Assembly: GCA_030427865.1 (NCBI GenBank)
Contig: JAUICK010000004.1
Location: 62,001 to 126,000, forward strand
DNA length: 64,000 nucleotides
From: Bacteroidia bacterium
GTDB taxonomy: Bacteria > Bacteroidota > Bacteroidia > Flavobacteriales > Flavobacteriaceae
Reading direction: 5' to 3'
The stretch's first letter is position 1. Every line of letters begins with the position of its first letter. A program made the position numbers and the translations under genes. Shown here one piece after another: positions 58,919 to 64,000 of this stretch. The notes below the pieces were generated by a model. That model worked only from the letters and a program-made list of their open reading frames with translations. It had not been told where the DNA came from and did no database searches.

Positions 58919-59968
58919 CTATTCGTTTTTCAGGGCATTCCAACCTTGAGCTTTCAATTCAATTTCTTGGTTGGCTCTGGTTACTAAATTTAAACCTTGG
59001 TTTTCTTCAGTAACATGACCAATAATAGAAAAATTAGGGTTGCCTTTAATTTTATCAAAATCAGCAATTGGCACAGTAAATAATAGCTCATAATCTTCAC
59101 CTCCGCTTAAAGCTACCATTGTAGAATCTAACTCGAATTCTTCGCAAGTAGAAATAACTTGTGGATCTAAAGGTAGTTTGTCTTCGTAAATTTTACATCC
59201 TACTTTACTTTGAGTACAGATATGAAAAAGTTCTGAAGAAAGTCCATCAGAAATATCAATCATCGCAGTTGGTTTTACTTCTAACTCTTTTAATAAACCA
59301 ATTACATCTTTACGAGCTTCAGGCTTTAATTGACGTTCAATTAAATAGGTGTAATTGTCTAAATCTGGCTGATTATTTGGATCAACTTTAAAAACTTGTT
59401 TCTCTCTTTCTAATACTTGTAAACCTAAATATGCAGCACCTAAATCTCCAGAAACTACAATTAAATCGGTTTCTTTTGCGCCATTTCTGTAAACAACATC
59501 TGCTTTATCTGCTTTACCAATAGCAGTTACAGAAATTAACATTCCTTTTGTAGAAGAAGTGGTATCTCCACCAATTAAATCAACTTTATAAGTATTGCAA
59601 GCTAACTGAATTCCTGCATACAATTCTTCAATAGCTTCTAAAGGAAAACGATTAGAAACTGCAATAGAAACCGTAATTTGTTCTGCAGTTCCATTCATGG
59701 CATACACATCAGATAAATTAACCATCACAGCTTTGTAGCCTAAATGTTTTAGTGGCATATAACTTAAATCGAAATGCACACCTTCTATAAGCAAATCTGT
59801 TGTTACCAAAGTTTGTTTTTCTGATGCGTCTAAAACTGCTGCATCATCTCCAACTCCTTTTATAGAACTGGTATGATTTAATTTAAAATACTGAGTAATA
59901 TGGTTGATTAAACCAAACTCACCAAGTTCAGCCAACGACGTTTTTTGTTGATTTTTATCTTCTAACAT
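58919..59968 (-). CDS. thiL: Thiamine-monophosphate kinase
   Basis: ThiL phosphorylates thiamine monophosphate to the active cofactor TPP. The 349-residue protein has the PurM-like fold: GVGDDAAVLD (~41), TTDLLIEGVHFDLSYMPLKHLGYKAVMVNLSDVYAMNG, GGDTTSSTKGMLISVTAIG, MIDISDGLSSELFHIC and ALSGGEDYELLFTVP. It is preceded by a -7 element only 4 nt from the ATG, so the mRNA is probably leaderless, and no TPP riboswitch is possible at this gene. Confidence 0.95.
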   Translation of the reverse strand: MLEDKNQQKTSLAELGEFGLINHITQYFKLNHTSSIKGVGDDAAVLDASEKQTLVTTDLLIEGVHFDLSYMPLKHLGYKAVMVNLSDVYAMNGTAEQITVSIAVSNRFPLEAIEELYAGIQLACNTYKVDLIGGDTTSSTKGMLISVTAIGKADKADVVYRNGAKETDLIVVSGDLGAAYLGLQVLEREKQVFKVDPNNQPDLDNYTYLIERQLKPEARKDVIGLLKELEVKPTAMIDISDGLSSELFHICTQSKVGCKIYEDKLPLDPQVISTCEEFELDSTMVALSGGEDYELLFTVPIADFDKIKGNPNFSIIGHVTEENQGLNLVTRANQEIELKAQGWNALKNE

Positions 59969-59972
59969 CTTG

Positions 59973-59980
59973 CAAAGATA
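59973..59980 (-). promoter_or_regulatory. -7 element TATCTTTG with 4 nt to the thiL ATG (leaderless start)
   Basis: Minus-strand TATCTTTG-CAAG-ATG. The G lies 4 nt before the start at 59968. Confidence 0.65.
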
Positions 59981-60046
59981 GTTACATTCTAAAAAAGTAC
60001 AGAATTACTTTAACAGAGATATTCCCATTTTTTTCATTTTAAATAG

Positions 60047-60054
60047 TATTTTTG
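60047..60054 (+). promoter_or_regulatory. -7 element TATTTTTG of the exported-protein operon
   Basis: TATTTTTG lies 19 nt before the ATG at 60074 and would drive the three-gene operon. Confidence 0.55.
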
Positions 60055-60073
60055 AGGGTTATTTTAATTTTTT

Positions 60074-61507
60074 ATGAAAAAAACGACCCTTATTTTCTTT
60101 TTTATTACACATTTGGTAGTTGCTCAAACTCCGTGTGTAAATGGTTTTGCAGGAGAATACCCTTGTAAAAATTACGATTTAATGTCGCACGTACCCGTAG
60201 CCACTTTGGCTAATACAAACGGAACTCCAGAAGGAAGTGATATTTGGGGATGGACAGACCCGCTAACAGGAAAAGAATATGCCATAGCTGCAATGACAAA
60301 TAGTACTGCTTTTATAGATATTACAGACCCTATAAATCCCAAATTTTTAGGTCGCTTAAATTCGAGTGCAGGAAATAATTATTGGAGAGATGTTAAAATT
60401 TATAAAAACTATGCATTTATTGTTGCAGATAATGTAGGTAATCATGGAATGCAAGTTTTTGACTTAACAAAATTGCGTACAGCCAACTCTTCAACTTTAC
60501 ATGCTGTAGATAAATTATATTCTGATGTAACGAGCTGTCATAATATTTTTATTAACGAAGATACTAATATTGCTTATTTAGTAGATTGTAAAAATGTTGG
60601 AAGAGGTGTTCATTTTGTAGATATTTCAGACCCTGTAAACCCTGTAAACTTAGGAAACTACAATAACGAAGGCGTTACCCACGATGCACAAGCTGTAATT
60701 TATAAAGGGCCAGACTCAAGATATTTAAACAAAGAAATCTTTATTGGAAGTAACGAAAATAAGGTTGTAATATTAGACGTAACCAACAAAAACGATGTTA
60801 AAAAAATTAGCTCCATAGATTACACACAATTAGGGTACACCCATCAAGGTTGGTTTACAGAAGACCAACGTTATTTTATTTTAGGAGATGAAACTGATGA
60901 ACAAAATTTTGGAATGAAAACAAGAACTTTAGTTTTTGATTTTTCTGACCTACAATTACCAAAATTATCATCTACATATTTTGGGCCTACAAATGCAATA
61001 GACCACAATGGATACGTTAAAGGAAATGAGTTTTTTATGGCAAATTACAGAGCTGGTTTACGTGTTTTAGACATTTCTAATATTGCTTCTCCAACAAATT
61101 CAATGACAGAAATAGGCTTTTTTGATACACACCCAGCTAATAATGGAACAGGTTTTAATGGAGCTTGGAGTGTTTACCCTTATTTTGCCAGTGGAAACAT
61201 CATTGTAAATGATATTGAAAGAGGATTGTTTGTGCTTCGAAAAAGCGGAACCTTAAACCTCAACGCGATAAAAGAAAATGATTTTTCTATCTTTCCAAAT
61301 CCTACAAAAGATAAAGTTACCATTAATTTAACTAATAACAATGCTATAGAAAATATCGAAGTTTTTTCTATTTTAGGCCAGAAAGTTTTTAAAAAAAGTA
61401 ATATTTCTCTTAACTCGTTCGTTTTAGAAACAAAGCCCTTTAAAAGTGGGGTTTACATCATAAAAATAAACAACAACGTTTCTAAAAAAATAGTGATTCA
61501 AAAATAA
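60074..61507 (+). CDS. Choice-of-anchor-B protein with T9SS sorting domain
   Basis: A 477-residue exported protein with a signal peptide (MKKTTLIFFFITHLVVAQ). The body has LVIVD-type propeller repeats: TAFIDITDPINPKFLGRL, GMQVFDLTKLR, GVHFVDISDPVNPVNLGNY, KVVILDVTNKNDVKKIS and GLRVLDISNIASP. These match the choice-of-anchor-B family. The C-terminal ~70 residues (DFSIFPNPTKDKVTINLTNN through GVYIIKINNNVSKKIVIQK) are a type A T9SS sorting domain. It is followed after 4 bp by a paralogue with a different anchor. Confidence 0.92.
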   Translation: MKKTTLIFFFITHLVVAQTPCVNGFAGEYPCKNYDLMSHVPVATLANTNGTPEGSDIWGWTDPLTGKEYAIAAMTNSTAFIDITDPINPKFLGRLNSSAGNNYWRDVKIYKNYAFIVADNVGNHGMQVFDLTKLRTANSSTLHAVDKLYSDVTSCHNIFINEDTNIAYLVDCKNVGRGVHFVDISDPVNPVNLGNYNNEGVTHDAQAVIYKGPDSRYLNKEIFIGSNENKVVILDVTNKNDVKKISSIDYTQLGYTHQGWFTEDQRYFILGDETDEQNFGMKTRTLVFDFSDLQLPKLSSTYFGPTNAIDHNGYVKGNEFFMANYRAGLRVLDISNIASPTNSMTEIGFFDTHPANNGTGFNGAWSVYPYFASGNIIVNDIERGLFVLRKSGTLNLNAIKENDFSIFPNPTKDKVTINLTNNNAIENIEVFSILGQKVFKKSNISLNSFVLETKPFKSGVYIIKINNNVSKKIVIQK

Positions 61508-61511
61508 AAAT

Positions 61512-62729
61512 ATGATTCAAAAATCATTTTTAATATTAACACTCTCTCTTGCTTTGAGTTGTACAAAAAACAATGTTTTTGAAAGCGAACCACAAATAAT
61601 CATTAATCCGATTGCTAAGTGCGAAAATGGCTTTGCAGGAGAATACCCTTGTAATGATTATGACCTTTTAACCCATATTACTTTAGAAGATATTGGTGAT
61701 GCAGATACAAAAGGAAACGACTGCTGGGGTTGGGTAGATCCTATCACTAAAAGAGAATATGCTATAATGTGTACTAATCAAGGAACCACATTTATAGACA
61801 TTACAGACCCTGCCAACGCAGTTATTTTAGGTACTTTAAAAACAAGAACAGTAAATAGCCCTTGGAGAGATGTAAAAGTACATAATTCTGCTGCATTTAT
61901 TGTTAGTGAAGCAAAAGATCATGGAATGCAAATTTTTAATTTAGCAAAACTAAGAGATATTAAAAACCCTCCTGTAGAATTTACTGAAGACGCCCATTAT
62001 CCTTTTTTTGGAAGCGCACATAACATCGTTATAAACGAAGATTCTGGTTATGGATATGCCGTAGGAACAAAAACTTTTAATGGAGGGCCACACTTTATAG
62101 ACGTAAGCCAACCTTTTAAATCGAGTGAAGCTGGTGGTTTTGCAGAAGGCACATACTCTCATGACGCACAAGTAGTAACCTATAAAGGTCCAGATGTAGA
62201 TTATACAGACAAAGAAATCTTAATAGGTAGTAATGAAACAGAAGTTGTTATTGTAGATGTAACAGAAAAAGACAATCCTGTAAAAATATCATCAATAACT
62301 TATCCTAATATTGGATATACTCATCAAGGTTGGTTTACAGAAGATTTTAGATATTTTTTATTAGGTGATGAATTAGATGAAAGAGACAAAGGCGTTAATA
62401 CCAGAACCATTGTTTTCGACTTAACAGATTTAGACAACCCTACTCATTATTTTGATTATGAAGGCACAACAGCTGCCATAGATCATAACGGATATGTAAA
62501 AGGTAATCTTTTTTATCAAGCCAATTATACAAATGGCGTTAGAATTATCGATATTTCGAATATCGAAAATAAAAAATTTACCGAAGTTGGGTTCTTTGAT
62601 ACTTATCCAGATAACAACAATACTTCTTTTAATGGTGCTTGGAATGTTTATCCTTATTTACCAAGTGGTAATATTATTATAAGCGATATTAATAATGGCT
62701 TTTTTGTTATTAGAAAAAGTAAATCGTAA
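61512..62729 (+). CDS. Choice-of-anchor-B lipoprotein (paralogue of the preceding gene)
   Basis: A 405-residue protein, paralogous to the previous one throughout: NGFAGEYPC at the start, TTFIDITDPANAVILG, GMQIFNLAKLRD, GPHFIDVSQPF, EVVIVDVTEKDNPVKIS, GYTHQGWFTEDFRYFLLGDELDE, GVRIIDISNIE. It carries a lipoprotein signal (LSLALSC, Cys17) and lacks the T9SS C-terminus. The pair therefore has the same propeller with two different surface anchors, as the family name implies. Confidence 0.92.
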   Translation: MIQKSFLILTLSLALSCTKNNVFESEPQIIINPIAKCENGFAGEYPCNDYDLLTHITLEDIGDADTKGNDCWGWVDPITKREYAIMCTNQGTTFIDITDPANAVILGTLKTRTVNSPWRDVKVHNSAAFIVSEAKDHGMQIFNLAKLRDIKNPPVEFTEDAHYPFFGSAHNIVINEDSGYGYAVGTKTFNGGPHFIDVSQPFKSSEAGGFAEGTYSHDAQVVTYKGPDVDYTDKEILIGSNETEVVIVDVTEKDNPVKISSITYPNIGYTHQGWFTEDFRYFLLGDELDERDKGVNTRTIVFDLTDLDNPTHYFDYEGTTAAIDHNGYVKGNLFYQANYTNGVRIIDISNIENKKFTEVGFFDTYPDNNNTSFNGAWNVYPYLPSGNIIISDINNGFFVIRKSKS

Positions 62730-62735
62730 GCCAAA

Positions 62736-64000
62736 GTGAAAAAATATTTTTACATTTTTTTTCTATTTTTTTTTATTCAGTGTTCCAACCATGATAGATT
62801 ATTTATTCCAATAATTCCTTCAAATTCTGGCACATTAGATTTTACAAAAACCTTTGGCGGTTCTAAAAACGATATTTTTAAATCTATTGTAAAAACTTCT
62901 GATGGAGGTTATGCTATTTTAGGGTATACACAAAGTAAAGACGGAGATATCAAATCTAAAAATAACGAAGATTTCGATTTTTGGATAGTAAAATACAACG
63001 CCAACAATACACTTTTGTGGAGTAAAACCTTTGGTGGTTCTGATGATGATAGAGGCGCAGATATTATTACAACCTCAGATGGTGGTTTTGCCCTTTTAGG
63101 CTATACAAGAAGTACAGATAAAGATGTAACTGCAAATGCCGGATCTCAAGATTTCTGGTTAATTAAATTATCTGCAAATGGTAATATTGCTTGGCAAAAA
63201 ACATTTGGTTTTTCTGGAGCAGATTACGGAACTTCTCTTACCCAAACCAATGATAATGGATATGTAATCACAGGTGTTTTAGATGTAACTTCTTCTAACG
63301 GACAAGGGAATTCTCGTACTTCTAATCGTCATGCAGGAGGCGATATTTGGGCAATTAAATTAGACTTTACAGGTAAATTCGAATGGAGTAAATATTTTGG
63401 TGGTTCTTTTACAGATACTCCATTAGGCGTTGCAAAAACCTCAGATAACGGATTTATTATTGCTGGTTCATCAGATAGCGATGATGTAGATATTAAAAAT
63501 AATAAAGGAACTTACGACTTTTGGATTATTAAAATATCTTCCGAAGGAAAACTAGTTTGGGAAAAAAGTTTTGGTGGTTCAGAAATTGATGAAGCAAGAG
63601 CCATAAGCAAAACTAATGACGGTAATTTTATTGTTGTTGGAGACACCAGAAGCTCAGATAAAGATATTCGTTCTAATAATGGTGCTGCAGATGTATGGCT
63701 TATAAAGATATCGCCAGATGGAAACTTAATATGGGAAAAAACAATTGGTGCAACTGGTTTCGATGTTGCACGATCAATTTCTAAAACACAAGACAATGGC
63801 TTTCTTATTGCAGGTAGTTCCAGAAGTTCAGATAATGGTTTTACTAATCAAGGTCAAAACGATGCATTACTACTTAAAATAAATGCTGATGGTATTTTAG
63901 AATGGAAAAAAACTGCTGGAGGTTCTGAAATTGATTTTTTATACGATGCCATAGAACTCGACAACAAAAACATCATCGCTGTTGGAGAAAGCAGCAGTTC
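62736..64000 (+). CDS. Repeat-rich lipoprotein, 3' end beyond the window (GTG start)
   Basis: The open frame starts at the GTG at 62736, 6 bp after the previous stop, and runs off the right edge (over 420 codons visible). The lipoprotein signal is KKYFYIFFLFFFIQC. It is built of about seven copies of a ~60-residue unit (W.KTFGGS..D....I..TSDGGF.ILG.T.S.D.DI..N....DFW.IKI...G). No ATG gives a signal peptide in frame, which favours GTG. It is the third gene of the anchor-B operon. The repeats suggest a beta-propeller or beta-helix surface protein. Confidence 0.85.
   Translation, partial: MKKYFYIFFLFFFIQCSNHDRLFIPIIPSNSGTLDFTKTFGGSKNDIFKSIVKTSDGGYAILGYTQSKDGDIKSKNNEDFDFWIVKYNANNTLLWSKTFGGSDDDRGADIITTSDGGFALLGYTRSTDKDVTANAGSQDFWLIKLSANGNIAWQKTFGFSGADYGTSLTQTNDNGYVITGVLDVTSSNGQGNSRTSNRHAGGDIWAIKLDFTGKFEWSKYFGGSFTDTPLGVAKTSDNGFIIAGSSDSDDVDIKNNKGTYDFWIIKISSEGKLVWEKSFGGSEIDEARAISKTNDGNFIVVGDTRSSDKDIRSNNGAADVWLIKISPDGNLIWEKTIGATGFDVARSISKTQDNGFLIAGSSRSSDNGFTNQGQNDALLLKINADGILEWKKTAGGSEIDFLYDAIELDNKNIIAVGESSS

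Noticed and set aside
58919..59968. TPP riboswitch upstream of thiL
   Set aside because: The promoter element ends 4 nt before the start codon, leaving no leader for a riboswitch. No thi-box sequence was seen.

Overview
The window looks like chromosomal DNA of a marine-type member of the Flavobacteriaceae (Bacteroidota), close in style to Polaribacter or Tenacibaculum. The reasons are strong AT richness, promoters with the Bacteroidota -7 element TAnnTTTG, absence of Shine-Dalgarno sites, type IX secretion (T9SS) sorting domains, a SprE/PorW-type gliding/T9SS lipoprotein, lineage-specific families (DUF5687, DUF6168, DUF4230), and an F1Fo ATP synthase operon without atpD/atpC. The genus is an inference. 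I see no rRNA, tRNA, CRISPR array, intact prophage or intact insertion sequence.

Layout. 1-776: 5' part of uvrC. 960-9742: an accessory block with a small acidic protein, a membrane protein, a NarL-type two-component pair, a tail-collar-domain protein, a methyltransferase, a large T9SS-exported protein and small secreted or Cys-rich proteins. Its intergenic regions share the motif RGGTRTTTWYMCTT and short CAGGT/ACCTG palindromes, which may form a small regulon. 9876-18939: lspA, a LytTR two-component pair, small secreted/membrane proteins, a decayed adhesin-like pseudogene, a DksA-like gene, ileS with an altered HIGH signature (GVHH), and a TerB/J-domain protein. 19288-22508: bacilliredoxin, HD hydrolase, AraC regulator and a secreted protein. 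22601-23195: a decayed IS3-family element with both inverted repeats still visible. 23214-31559: porW/sprE, bactofilin, atpZ-like, DUF6168 and atpBEFHAG in one minus-strand run. 31690-47000: an ABC exporter pair, thioredoxin, two exported peptidases (S9 and M13), a second ABC ATPase, a sortilin-like exoprotein, an RhlE-type helicase, aminopeptidase P and a hydrolase. 47117-57478: polyphosphate kinase 2, three transcription regulators with their likely targets, a YceI operon, a cupredoxin-like protein, a carboxymuconolactone-decarboxylase operon with a 31-residue zinc-ribbon ORF, and BrnQ. 57575-64000: an amino-acid permease, thiL and a three-gene operon of exported repeat proteins, the last cut by the window end.

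Themes. Much of the coding capacity serves the cell envelope: lipoprotein maturation (lspA), T9SS (porW/sprE and its substrates), exported peptidases and adhesin-like proteins. Regulators mostly sit beside small exported proteins of unknown function, and several of these regions contain repeats placed like operators. Three families of dispersed intergenic repeats and one IS remnant mark sites of past rearrangement. No complete new defence or biosynthetic system was recognised. The best candidates for new biology are the motif-linked two-component regulon in the first 10 kb, the GVHH IleRS, and the ToxR-like regulator facing a YceI/paralogue operon across two TTGACACTT repeats.
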